From assembly GCA_021767705.1 (NCBI GenBank), contig JAASSU010000005.1, forward strand, positions 1 through 38,064: a stretch of 38,064 bases of DNA, given 5' to 3'. A program made the position numbers and the translations under genes. The notes beneath the pieces are model-generated. The model was not told the DNA's origin and ran no database searches. It saw only the letters and a list, made by a program, of their open reading frames with translations. Within the stretch, counting starts at the first letter, position 1; every line of letters starts with the position of its first letter. Below, piece by piece: positions 1-7,612 of the stretch. The DNA comes from Bacteroidota bacterium (lineage in GTDB: Bacteria; Bacteroidota; Bacteroidia; Bacteroidales; JAIPAH01).

Positions 1-151
1 GGTTACGATCTGTTGATAAATTACTTAAATAACTGCATATCAGCATATTAATGTTAACAATAAAGAACACGCCTGCAACTTGACAAATCCAATTACCCTC
101 TCTAAGCGCGTTAATATTAACCCCTCATTTGTAACCCTTTTTGGACAGCCT

Positions 152-233
152 CGATTATTATTCTGATTTTAGTCCATAACCCAGGGCGTTGCCGCTGGGC
201 TGGAATGATTTGCCCTTTTCAGGGCGAAACCTG
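152..233. repeat. REP-like repeat family A, copy 1
   Basis: About 80 bp, nearly identical to 884-964. It contains two imperfect palindromes: CCCAGGGCGTTGCCGCTGGG, and TGCCCTTTTCAGGGCGAA. Both copies share a long identical lead-in containing TTCTGATTTTAGTCCATAAC. The two copies flank the transposase gene. Confidence 0.8.
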
Positions 234-309
234 TCGCCAACTAAAAATTGTGCTCCTGTAGCCTCATTTGATTGTTATTGTTGAAGATAGTAAACGAAGG
301 GTTCCTTAC

Positions 310-360
310 GCGCTGAAAGCGCAACTAACTCTAGCCCAAGGTAACACCTTGGGGTCGAAA
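310..360. repeat. REP-like repeat family B, copy 1
   Basis: Contains the small palindrome GCGCTGAAAGCGC followed by AACTAACTCTAGCCCAAGG and a second palindrome CCCAAGGTAACACCTTGGG. The same two-hairpin unit recurs at 1286-1334 and, more diverged, at 1555-1604. Confidence 0.8.
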
Positions 361-403
361 CACAATCACTGACGCTCGACGCCCTGGAGGGGCAGTTTAA
401 CCA

Positions 404-856
404 TCAGCTCCACAAATACTTTTCATTGTATTCAATGCCATACTCCTTTAAAAACATCAGGTATTCTTGTCTAAATGAGAATTCCTTGTGGTGTTCCTCT
501 TGGTTGGCAATGTATCTTTTTCTCTTTTCCTGAACAGATGGACTTACTGAAAACCCTGCATACCCTCCCTGCCATGAGAAATTTCTATACGATTCATCTA
601 ACGTTTTTATCCATCTACTACTGTGTCTTTTTATATTCTCAACCAACTTTGCCAATGAGATATTCTTCGACATGATGCAAAAAGCATGCACATGATCGGC
701 AGTCCCATTAATCAAAACAGGAATTGATTCTGAATCCTTGATGATTGAGCCCATATAGGCGTAAAGGGCACTTCTGTCCTTCTTTTGAATTTTACATGTC
801 TCATCCTTGATATGAAAAATGAGATGAACATAAAGTTTTGATAATGATTGAGCCAT
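404..856 (-). CDS. REP-associated tyrosine transposase (RAYT, IS200/Y1 family)
   Basis: A 150-residue protein of the Y1 transposase family (IS200/IS605 TnpA-like HUH nucleases). The HUH motif is HVH at residues 55-57 within ADHVHAFC, and the probable nucleophile is Tyr115 in RYIANQ, with Gln119 four residues later as is usual in the family. The length is typical of a complete single-domain Y1 enzyme. The gene sits alone among palindromic repeats and no tnpB/iscB partner is present, which fits a domesticated RAYT rather than a mobile IS. By family knowledge such enzymes nick single-stranded REP hairpins; that the flanking repeats are its substrates is inference. The start is the ATG at 854-856, with no strong ribosome site. 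Confidence 0.9.
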   Translation of the reverse strand: MAQSLSKLYVHLIFHIKDETCKIQKKDRSALYAYMGSIIKDSESIPVLINGTADHVHAFCIMSKNISLAKLVENIKRHSSRWIKTLDESYRNFSWQGGYAGFSVSPSVQEKRKRYIANQEEHHKEFSFRQEYLMFLKEYGIEYNEKYLWS

Positions 857-883
857 AGGATTTAGTTAGTTGCCCTTGCAGGG

Positions 884-964
884 CGATTATTATTCTGATT
901 TTAGTCCATAACCCAGGGCGTTGCCTCTGGGCTAGAGTGATTTGTCCTTTCAGGACGAAACCTG
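884..964. repeat. REP-like repeat family A, copy 2
   Basis: Nearly identical to 152-233, in the same orientation. Differences are mainly in the hairpin bases (GCCTCTGGGC instead of GCCGCTGGGC; TGTCCTTTCAGGACGAA instead of TGCCCTTTTCAGGGCGAA). The second hairpin shows compensatory change: GCCC/GGGC became GTCC/GGAC, so pairing is kept. Confidence 0.8.
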
Positions 965-1171
965 AAACCAATTTACAACAATCTTCTTTGAGATTCTTTC
1001 AATACGCTTTATATACTTCTGTTTAATTCTCTTGAAGATAGCTAAGCCTTGCCATAGCATTATTATTCAGGCTTCTGTTCACTCATTCAGGGCGCTTCCG
1101 ATAGTCATAGGCGCTAGGTTCGAATAGGTTGACCATGCAGGGCACTTGTTTGCAAGCTCATGGATATTTTT

Positions 1172-1223
1172 CCTGGGCGTTGTCGCTGGGCTAAAATGAT
1201 TTGTCCCTTCAGAACGAACTCTG
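1172..1223. repeat. REP-like repeat family A, copy 3 (partial, diverged)
   Basis: Begins CCTGGGCGTTGTCGCTGGGC and continues AAAATGATTTGTCCCTTCAG, matching the hairpin part of the family A unit but lacking the shared lead-in present at 152 and 884. Confidence 0.7.
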
Positions 1224-1285
1224 AATCTAGTTTACAATGTATTTTTCTGCCTCTTTGAAGGTCAGGTCACGGTGTTTTTCTATCC

Positions 1286-1334
1286 GCGCTGAAAGCGCAA
1301 CTAACTCTAGCCCAAGGTAACGCCTTGGGTTTGA
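1286..1334. repeat. REP-like repeat family B, copy 2
   Basis: Shares GCGCTGAAAGCGCAACTAAC, then a palindrome CCCAAGGTAACGCCTTGGG, with the unit at 310-360. Orientation is the same. Confidence 0.8.
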
Positions 1335-1485
1335 ATAATGGTATAGGAAATTCTGGTGCCCTGAAGGGGCAGTTTATTGTTTTTAACTTTCCTTTCCTGA
1401 CATTTGAATATAGGTTTGTTTGAAAGCCTCTTTATGGAAGTACGCTAAAAGCGCACTATAAGATTAGTTTGTTCCTGCGAAAATC

Positions 1486-1505
1486 CACCCACTTGAAAGT
1501 GGGTG
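1486..1505. repeat. Perfect short hairpin
   Basis: CACCCACTTGAAAGTGGGTG: 9-bp arms around a 2-base loop. It is probably another REP-type palindrome of this cluster; it has no T-tract, so it is not a classic terminator. Confidence 0.6.
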
Positions 1506-1554
1506 CTATGCTCATGTTGCTCTTACAGGACGATACCTGCTAAATTATTTCCAC

Positions 1555-1604
1555 GATGAAAGCGCGACTAACTCTAGCCCAAAGTAAGGCCTTGGGTTTG
1601 AAAT
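1555..1604. repeat. REP-like repeat family B, copy 3 (diverged)
   Basis: GATGAAAGCGCGACTAACTC followed by CCCAAAGTAAGGCCTTGGG. The first palindrome has decayed. It lies about 20 bp past the aspartate kinase stop codon. Confidence 0.7.
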
Positions 1605-1624
1605 TTCGACTCATTACCATCCCC

Positions 1625-2866
1625 CTACCTCATCACTATCTGGGCGGTGACGCGGCTTCTTTGGTCGAGGAGGATGTTGCGGCCGGCGGTGGCTTTTCGG
1701 ATGGCCACATCGTTGTAATGCCGGAGTGTGAGGAGGTCGAGACCTTTGTTGTACCGTATCTCATAATGGCGGGCGAGCTTACCGAGCAAGGTGCCGAGGG
1801 CATCGAGGTTTTCATCGAAACATACCGACAGGGTGATGGCCGAATTCTGCATCAGGTTGGCTTTGAGCCCGTGGCTGCTGAACTGCCCGTAGAGGTAGTG
1901 CAAATGGTCTTCGGCCATAAAAGAGAAGTCTTTGGTGCGCAGCGACAGCAAGATCTGGTTCTTTTTCAGGATAAAGGAAGTGATTTCTTCATCCCAGGTC
2001 GTTTCGTTATCGATGACCGTACCCGCTGCTTTCATGTTGTTGAATGAGCGCACATATAGCGGGATATTCGCGTTTTGCAACGGCTTGATGGTTTTGGGGT
2101 GAATCACTTTGGCCCCATAAAAGGCCAGCTCTACGGCTTCGTTATAAGAGATATGCGAAAGCATGACCGTATCTTCAAAAATATTCGGATCGGCATTGAG
2201 CAGACCGGGCACATCTTTCCACACCGTCACGCTATCAGCCTTGAGGTAAGAGGCTATCAGGGCGGCAGTATAGTCGGAACCTTCGCGCCCCAGGGTGGTC
2301 GAAAACCCTTCGTCACATCCGCCAATGAATCCCTGGGTAAGGTTAAGCTTTGACCGGTCGGCCATTTCCTCCAGCAGTTTGCCTGAACGCTCATCATCCA
2401 CACGGGCTTCCTGGTAATGATTATCCGTAATCAGCCACTTGCGTGCATCGAGCCATTGGTTTTCAATCCCTATCCCGGCAAGGTAAAGCGAAAGAATGGT
2501 GGAGGAAAGCAGCTCGCCGTAGGGCACAATCTGGTCGTAAGTCTTTTGGTAGTTGACAAAAGCCGACTTATCGAGCTTCGACTTTAACTCATTGAGCAGA
2601 GACTCCACCTCCGAAACAGCGGCTTTATTTTCTCCGAACAGCTCTTGTGCAGCCCGCAAATGAAACTGCCGGATGGCCTGGTATTTCGCGTGTTTCGCAT
2701 CAAGCTGCCTGACGTGCGCTTCGACGAGCGACTCGAAGGCATTGGTCATTTTACCCATGGCCGAGACCACCACCATTTCGGGTTGGTAATGACGAATAAT
2801 TTCAACCGTATTTTTTATAGATGTTGAATCGGCGATGGAGATCCCTCCAAACTTAAACACTCTCAT
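1625..2866 (-). CDS. lysC: Aspartate kinase, monofunctional
   Basis: Catalyses ATP-dependent phosphorylation of aspartate, the first step toward lysine/diaminopimelate, threonine and methionine. The N-terminus [13 protein letters not shown] is the kinase nucleotide-binding signature (usually KFGGTSV; here Thr is Ile). [27 protein letters not shown] and [10 protein letters not shown] are conserved amino-acid kinase motifs. A C-terminal regulatory part of about 130 residues follows, weakly ACT-like. At 413 residues the length fits a single-function enzyme with no homoserine dehydrogenase fusion. The frame is open 24 codons further upstream, but the family signature starts exactly at the ATG at 2864-2866, so that start is chosen. 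It is divergent from fbp, sharing an intergenic region of about 150 bp. Confidence 0.93.
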   Translation of the reverse strand: MRVFKFGGISIADSTSIKNTVEIIRHYQPEMVVVSAMGKMTNAFESLVEAHVRQLDAKHAKYQAIRQFHLRAAQELFGENKAAVSEVESLLNELKSKLDKSAFVNYQKTYDQIVPYGELLSSTILSLYLAGIGIENQWLDARKWLITDNHYQEARVDDERSGKLLEEMADRSKLNLTQGFIGGCDEGFSTTLGREGSDYTAALIASYLKADSVTVWKDVPGLLNADPNIFEDTVMLSHISYNEAVELAFYGAKVIHPKTIKPLQNANIPLYVRSFNNMKAAGTVIDNETTWDEEITSFILKKNQILLSLRTKDFSFMAEDHLHYLYGQFSSHGLKANLMQNSAITLSVCFDENLDALGTLLGKLARHYEIRYNKGLDLLTLRHYNDVAIRKATAGRNILLDQRSRVTAQIVMR

Positions 2867-2941
2867 AGATTTCAGGTTTGGGATGCATGAGGAGACAATA
2901 AAACGAATTGTTATAAAACAATTAAATGCCTTTGCCAATTA

Positions 2942-2971
2942 TTGTCCAGCCTCAATATTTTATTACTTTTG
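2942..2971 (+). promoter_or_regulatory. Bacteroidota-type promoter for fbp
   Basis: TTG at 2942-2944, then 19 bp, then TACTTTTG at 2964-2971 (consensus TAnnTTTG). The predicted start of transcription is near 2975-2980, leaving a leader of about 40 nt before the ATG at 3018. Confidence 0.65.
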
Positions 2972-3017
2972 CTTTCAATCAACTACAATCAAAATCAAGT
3001 TAAAACTAATCACTCAC

Positions 3018-4061
3018 ATGAAAACACTGATTGAATTCATTAACGAGAAACAACATGATTTCCCGTTTGCCACTGGTGAATTAACCCGATTATTGCATGA
3101 CATTGGCATAGCCGCAAAGATAGTACATCGAGAAATAAACATGGCCGGTCTGACCGAAAATATGGGCTACCAGGGCGGAGATAATGTACAGGGCGAGCGC
3201 CAGAAAAAGCTGGATGTGTTTGCCAACCAGCATTTTATCAGGGCTTTGCAGATGGGCAGCCAGGTGTGTGCCATTGCCTCTGAAGAGAATGAAAAAATGG
3301 TGGTTTTTGATAACCCCAACTCCAAAATAGGAAAATACGTGGTGGCCATGGACCCGCTCGACGGCTCTTCGAATATTGAAGTGAATATTCCGGTAGGGAC
3401 CATCTTTTCGATTTACCGCCGCAAGACCAACCAGGGCGATCCGGTGTCGGACAAAGACCTGCTGCAGCCCGGAAAAGAAATTGTGGCCGCCGGGTACATT
3501 CTTTACGGATCTTCGACGATGCTGGTTTATTCCACAGGAAACGGCGTTAATGGTTTCACTTACGATAATTCGGTAGGCTTGTTCCTGCTCTCCCATCCGG
3601 ATGTTAAAATCCCTGCTAAAGGGAATATTTATTCGATTAATGAAGCCAACTATATTTATTTCCCTGAAGGGATAAAGAAATACATAAAATATTGCCAGGT
3701 CGATGATCCGTCAACGGACCGGCCTTACAAGTCGAGATATGTGGGCTCGCTGGTTTCTGACTTCCACCGCAACATGGTGGTTGGGGGCATCTACATGTAT
3801 CCGGGCAACCTGAAAAACCCGGTGGGTAAGCTGCGCCTGCTTTACGAGTGCCAGCCTATCGCTTTCCTGGCAAAGCAAGCCGGAGGCAAGGCCACCGATG
3901 GATTTCACGACATCCTCAATATTGTTCCACAGTCTATTCATCAGCGTTCTTCCTTTATTGTAGGATCGGAAGAAATGGTAACCAAGGTGGAGGATTATAT
4001 GGAAGAGTACTCACAGGATTTCAGGGAGACCCTCGAGCACGAAGGAGTTATTGCGCTGTAA
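3018..4061 (+). CDS. fbp: Fructose-1,6-bisphosphatase, class I
   Basis: Hydrolyses fructose 1,6-bisphosphate to fructose 6-phosphate in gluconeogenesis, in the cytosol. The class I metal and phosphate signature [20 protein letters not shown] is present near residue 110, and the substrate-binding block [20 protein letters not shown], then the [19 protein letters not shown] block, follow in the usual order. The protein is 347 residues, slightly longer than the E. coli enzyme. The reading frame is open upstream of 3018, but the family N-terminus and a TTG-N19-TACTTTTG promoter at 2942-2971 place the start at ATG 3018. mfd follows in the same direction but probably has its own promoter. Confidence 0.96.
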   Translation: MKTLIEFINEKQHDFPFATGELTRLLHDIGIAAKIVHREINMAGLTENMGYQGGDNVQGERQKKLDVFANQHFIRALQMGSQVCAIASEENEKMVVFDNPNSKIGKYVVAMDPLDGSSNIEVNIPVGTIFSIYRRKTNQGDPVSDKDLLQPGKEIVAAGYILYGSSTMLVYSTGNGVNGFTYDNSVGLFLLSHPDVKIPAKGNIYSINEANYIYFPEGIKKYIKYCQVDDPSTDRPYKSRYVGSLVSDFHRNMVVGGIYMYPGNLKNPVGKLRLLYECQPIAFLAKQAGGKATDGFHDILNIVPQSIHQRSSFIVGSEEMVTKVEDYMEEYSQDFRETLEHEGVIAL

Positions 4062-4085
4062 ACCAAAAAGCGGCGGCACCTGCCC

Positions 4086-4116
4086 TTGTCGGTTGATTCA
4101 ATTATTAATACTTTTG
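4086..4116 (+). promoter_or_regulatory. Candidate promoter for mfd
   Basis: TTG at 4086-4088, 20 bp, then TACTTTTG at 4109-4116. The match to the Bacteroidota consensus is good, and the position just after the fbp stop (4061) is sensible. It would put the transcript start near 4120 and rule out translation from the TTG at 4086. Confidence 0.5.
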
Positions 4117-4142
4117 CACAGCATTATCAGGAAGGAAAAAAG

Positions 4143-7100
4143 TTGAAGGCAAAAGATATCATTGAAATATACCGGCGTCACCCGAAAGTTCACCAACTCT
4201 CAGAAGCACTGCAGCAGGCCCAACCGCAAAGAATTGTGGTTGAGAACCTGTTTGGGTCGGCACGCTCATACCTGAGTGCTGCGGCATTCAAAAACGGGCA
4301 GGGCATCCATCTGATGGTTTTGCAGGACAAAGAGCAGGCAGCATACTTTTTTAACGATCTTCAGAATATTTTTGATGAAAAAGAGGAGTCGGCCGAAACG
4401 CGCCGGGTCCTCTTTTTCCCTACGTCATACAAACGCCCATACGAAGAGGAGGCTATCGATAACATCAACGTGCTTTCGCGGACGGAAGTGCTTAAACGTA
4501 TTAACAGCCAGGCGCGTAAGCTGATGGTGGTGACCTACCCCGAGGCGCTGAGCGAAAAAGTGATCAGTAAGAAATTCCTTACCAAAAACACCCTGAAAGT
4601 GGAGCAGGGCGACGATCTGTCCATCGATTTTATCACCGATTTGCTGATCGAGTACGAATTTGAGCGGGTGGATTTTGTTACTGAGCCCGGACAGTTTTCT
4701 TTGCGCGGCGGGATTGTGGATGTGTTTTCTTTTGGAAATGAAAACCCTTACCGGATGGAGTTTTTCGGGGATGAAGTAGCCAGCATCCGAACCTTTAACC
4801 CTGCCGACCAGCTATCGGTAAAGAAGCTCAAAAAGCTCACCATCATCCCAAATGTCCAGGACAGCAAGTCGAGAGAAGTACGATCTTCTTTTATCAACTA
4901 TCTGCCCGACAGTGCGGTGTTGTGGTTCAACAATATTCGCTTTGCAGCGGATGTGCTGGAGAAAGAATATGAAAAAGCACAAAAGGCTTTCGAAAAGCTT
5001 TCGGGTAAAATTGAGCACCTGCCCCCGTCGGAATTATTCTCGGGAGCACAGGCTTTCGTAAAAGATACGCTCAAGCATCACCTGGTGGAGTTGGATAAAA
5101 ACATGTTTGACCAGCCCACGCTGACGATGCAATGGAACGCAAGGCCACAACCCTCTTTTAACAAGAATTTCGAACTGCTTATCAGCAACCTGCAAGACAA
5201 TGCCACTGAAGGGATACAAAACTACATCTTTGCAGACAACCCCAAGCAGCTCAAGCGCCTCGATACTATTTTCGAGGATATGCAAGCTGATTCTGATGGG
5301 AAAATCTCCTTCAATCCGGTCAACCAATCCATCCATGAAGGATATATCGATGATGAGTTAAACATCGCCTGCTACACCGACCACCAGATTTTTGAACGCT
5401 TCCACCGCTTCCACTTGCGCGATGCTTACAAGAACAAGGAATCCATCACTTTAAAGGAACTTTACGACCTGAAGCCGGGCGATTATGTAACACACATCGA
5501 CCATGGTATCGGAAAATTTGACGGCCTTGAGAAAATTGACAATAACGGCAAGACCCAGGAGGCGATCCGTCTGATTTACGCCAACAACGACCTGCTCTAC
5601 GTGAGCATCCACTCGTTGCACCGCATCTCAAAATATTCGGGAAAAGATGGTACGCAACCTTCTGTTCACCGTTTAGGTTCCAACACCTGGAACAAGATCA
5701 AAAACAAAACCAAGTCGAAGGTAAAAGACATTGCCAAGGACCTGATAAACCTCTATGCCAAGCGGAAGGCCACCAAGGGCTTTGCTTTTTCTCCGGACAG
5801 CTACCTGCAGCATGAGCTGGAGGCATCTTTTATTTACGAAGACACGCCCGACCAGGTAAAAGCCACCCAGGACACCAAGGCAGACATGGAGAAGCAGCAC
5901 CCGATGGATCGCCTCGTGTGTGGCGACGTGGGGTTCGGAAAGACCGAAGTGGCCATCCGGGCAGCCTTCAAAGCGGTGAACGATAGCAAGCAGGTGGCTA
6001 TATTAGTGCCTACAACTATCCTGGCGCTTCAACACTACAACACCTTTAAGGAGCGCCTCAAGGATTTTCCATGCACTATCGATTATGTGAACCGCTTCAA
6101 GAGCCGTAAATCGATAAAAGAAACACTCGAAAAACTTAAGGATGGCCATGTGGATATCCTTGTCGGGACACACCGCATTATCAGTAAAGACATTGATTTC
6201 AAAGACCTTGGATTGCTTATCATTGATGAAGAGCAGAAGTTTGGCGTTTCTGCCAAGGAAAAAATCCGCCAGATGCGCGCCAACGTCGATACGCTGACCC
6301 TCACTGCCACACCTATTCCGCGGACACTGCAATTCTCCTTGATGGGTGCCCGCGACTTGTCGACCATCGACACACCGCCACCCAACCGCTATCCGATTAA
6401 GACAGAAGTGCGGCCGTTCAGCGAAGAGACTATCAGAGATGCTATTGCCTATGAGATTTCCCGTGGCGGCCAGGTGTACTTTGTGCACAACCGCGTGAAA
6501 AACATCATGGACGTGGCGGGGATGATCAAGAAATTTGCTCCGGATGTGAAGGTGGCTATTGGTCACGGACAAATGGATGGCCAGCAGCTTGAGAAAATCA
6601 TGCTCGATTTTATTGAAGGTGCTTACGATGTGCTGGTGGCCACCACCATTATTGAGTCGGGACTGGATATTCCGAATGTGAATACCATAATCATCAATGA
6701 TGCACATAATTACGGCCTTAGCGACCTGCACCAGCTCAGAGGCCGTGTGGGCCGTGCCAACAAAAAGGCGTTCTGCTACCTGCTGGCGCCTCCCCTCTCA
6801 TCGCTGACGGGCGAAGCCAGAAAACGGCTGGAGGCAGTGGAAAAATTCTCGACCCTCGGCAGCGGGTTCCAGATAGCCATGCGCGACCTCGACATCCGCG
6901 GGGCAGGAAACATCCTTGGTGCCGAGCAGAGCGGTTTTATCTCTGATATTGGTTACGAGATGTATCAGAAGATTTTGAATGAAGCCATGCACGAGCTCAA
7001 GTCCGACGAGTTTGCCGACCTTTATGCCGATGATGAAACGATGGACACAGTTACTGACTGCCAGGTGGAAACCGACTTTGAGATTATGATTCCGGATGAT

Positions 7101-7508
7101 TATGTAACCAATATCTCCGAAAGGTTGTCTCTTTATAAGGATCTTGATTCAGCGGAGACCGAAGAAGAGCTGGAGACTTTCAGGCAGGTGCTGCTCGACA
7201 GGTTCGGGCCGCTACCCGGAGCCACCAAACAGCTCATCAACGTTATTCGTATCCGCTGGAAAGCGAAATCGATTGGCTTTGAGAAGCTGGTACTAAAATC
7301 GGGAAAGATGATCGGGCATTTTATGTCGAACACCGAATCTAACTATTTTAAGTCGAAAGCTTTTGATGGCGTGCTTGATTTCATAAAAACTCATCATCGC
7401 TATTGCAATATGAAAGAAAACAACGGCCGCCTTCGACTGGTGGTTAATGAAATTGATTCGGTGGAAAAAGCACTGGAGACACTCAACAAAATAATAAAGA
7501 GAAATTAA
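4143..7508 (+). CDS. mfd: Transcription-repair coupling factor Mfd
   Basis: A DNA translocase that removes RNA polymerase stalled at lesions and recruits UvrA. Domain order: a UvrB-like N-terminal module (FEFLLRGGIVDVF-type block at SLRGGIVDVFSFGNENPYR), the RNAP-interacting CarD-like domain (LKPGDYVTHIDHGIGKFDGL), the helicase core with Walker A GDVGFGKTEVAIRAA, box DEEQKFGV, motif TATPIPRTL, motif VI LRGRVGR, the TRG motif region GAGNILGAEQSGFI, then the C-terminal UvrA-masking domain. About 1120 residues, a normal length. The frame opens with a TTG at 4086, but a promoter overlaps that position. A TTG at 4143, preceded by GAAGGAAA, gives MKAKDIIEIYRRHPKVHQL, which looks like the usual family N-terminus, so I prefer it; the start is uncertain. 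Confidence 0.95.
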   Translation: MKAKDIIEIYRRHPKVHQLSEALQQAQPQRIVVENLFGSARSYLSAAAFKNGQGIHLMVLQDKEQAAYFFNDLQNIFDEKEESAETRRVLFFPTSYKRPYEEEAIDNINVLSRTEVLKRINSQARKLMVVTYPEALSEKVISKKFLTKNTLKVEQGDDLSIDFITDLLIEYEFERVDFVTEPGQFSLRGGIVDVFSFGNENPYRMEFFGDEVASIRTFNPADQLSVKKLKKLTIIPNVQDSKSREVRSSFINYLPDSAVLWFNNIRFAADVLEKEYEKAQKAFEKLSGKIEHLPPSELFSGAQAFVKDTLKHHLVELDKNMFDQPTLTMQWNARPQPSFNKNFELLISNLQDNATEGIQNYIFADNPKQLKRLDTIFEDMQADSDGKISFNPVNQSIHEGYIDDELNIACYTDHQIFERFHRFHLRDAYKNKESITLKELYDLKPGDYVTHIDHGIGKFDGLEKIDNNGKTQEAIRLIYANNDLLYVSIHSLHRISKYSGKDGTQPSVHRLGSNTWNKIKNKTKSKVKDIAKDLINLYAKRKATKGFAFSPDSYLQHELEASFIYEDTPDQVKATQDTKADMEKQHPMDRLVCGDVGFGKTEVAIRAAFKAVNDSKQVAILVPTTILALQHYNTFKERLKDFPCTIDYVNRFKSRKSIKETLEKLKDGHVDILVGTHRIISKDIDFKDLGLLIIDEEQKFGVSAKEKIRQMRANVDTLTLTATPIPRTLQFSLMGARDLSTIDTPPPNRYPIKTEVRPFSEETIRDAIAYEISRGGQVYFVHNRVKNIMDVAGMIKKFAPDVKVAIGHGQMDGQQLEKIMLDFIEGAYDVLVATTIIESGLDIPNVNTIIINDAHNYGLSDLHQLRGRVGRANKKAFCYLLAPPLSSLTGEARKRLEAVEKFSTLGSGFQIAMRDLDIRGAGNILGAEQSGFISDIGYEMYQKILNEAMHELKSDEFADLYADDETMDTVTDCQVETDFEIMIPDDYVTNISERLSLYKDLDSAETEEELETFRQVLLDRFGPLPGATKQLINVIRIRWKAKSIGFEKLVLKSGKMIGHFMSNTESNYFKSKAFDGVLDFIKTHHRYCNMKENNGRLRLVVNEIDSVEKALETLNKIIKRN

Positions 7509-7612
7509 AATGAGCCAGAAGCATTTGAATTACCTTTGCTGTTCAATTCCTTCGGAAAAAAATACTCAGTCAAACTGAAAAAACTTCAAACAAAAAAGTA
7601 AAGTACAGAAAT

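Larger units (their letters stand above)
1..403. other. Non-coding flank of the RAYT gene with REP-like repeats
   Basis: No convincing gene is seen here. The stretch holds one copy each of two palindromic repeat families (152-233 and 310-360) and a short GCCCTGGAGGGGCAGTTTA-type palindrome near 382-400 that recurs at about 1360-1378 as GCCCTGAAGGGGCAGTTTA. The repeats flank the transposase gene that starts at 404, which is the usual arrangement for RAYT/REP systems. Confidence 0.6.
857..1624. other. Repeat-rich intergenic region without genes
   Basis: No supported gene between the transposase start and the aspartate kinase stop. The stretch is largely made of REP-like units: family A at 884-964 and 1172-1223, family B at 1286-1334 and 1555-1604, and a simple hairpin at 1486-1505. 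A short plus-strand open frame over 1556-2047 is the complement of the kinase and one repeat. Confidence 0.7.

Noticed and set aside
152..1604. Repeats in the first 1.6 kb as a CRISPR array
   Set aside because: Copies differ in length, belong to more than one family, have irregular spacing and no cas genes; they are palindromic REP-type units.
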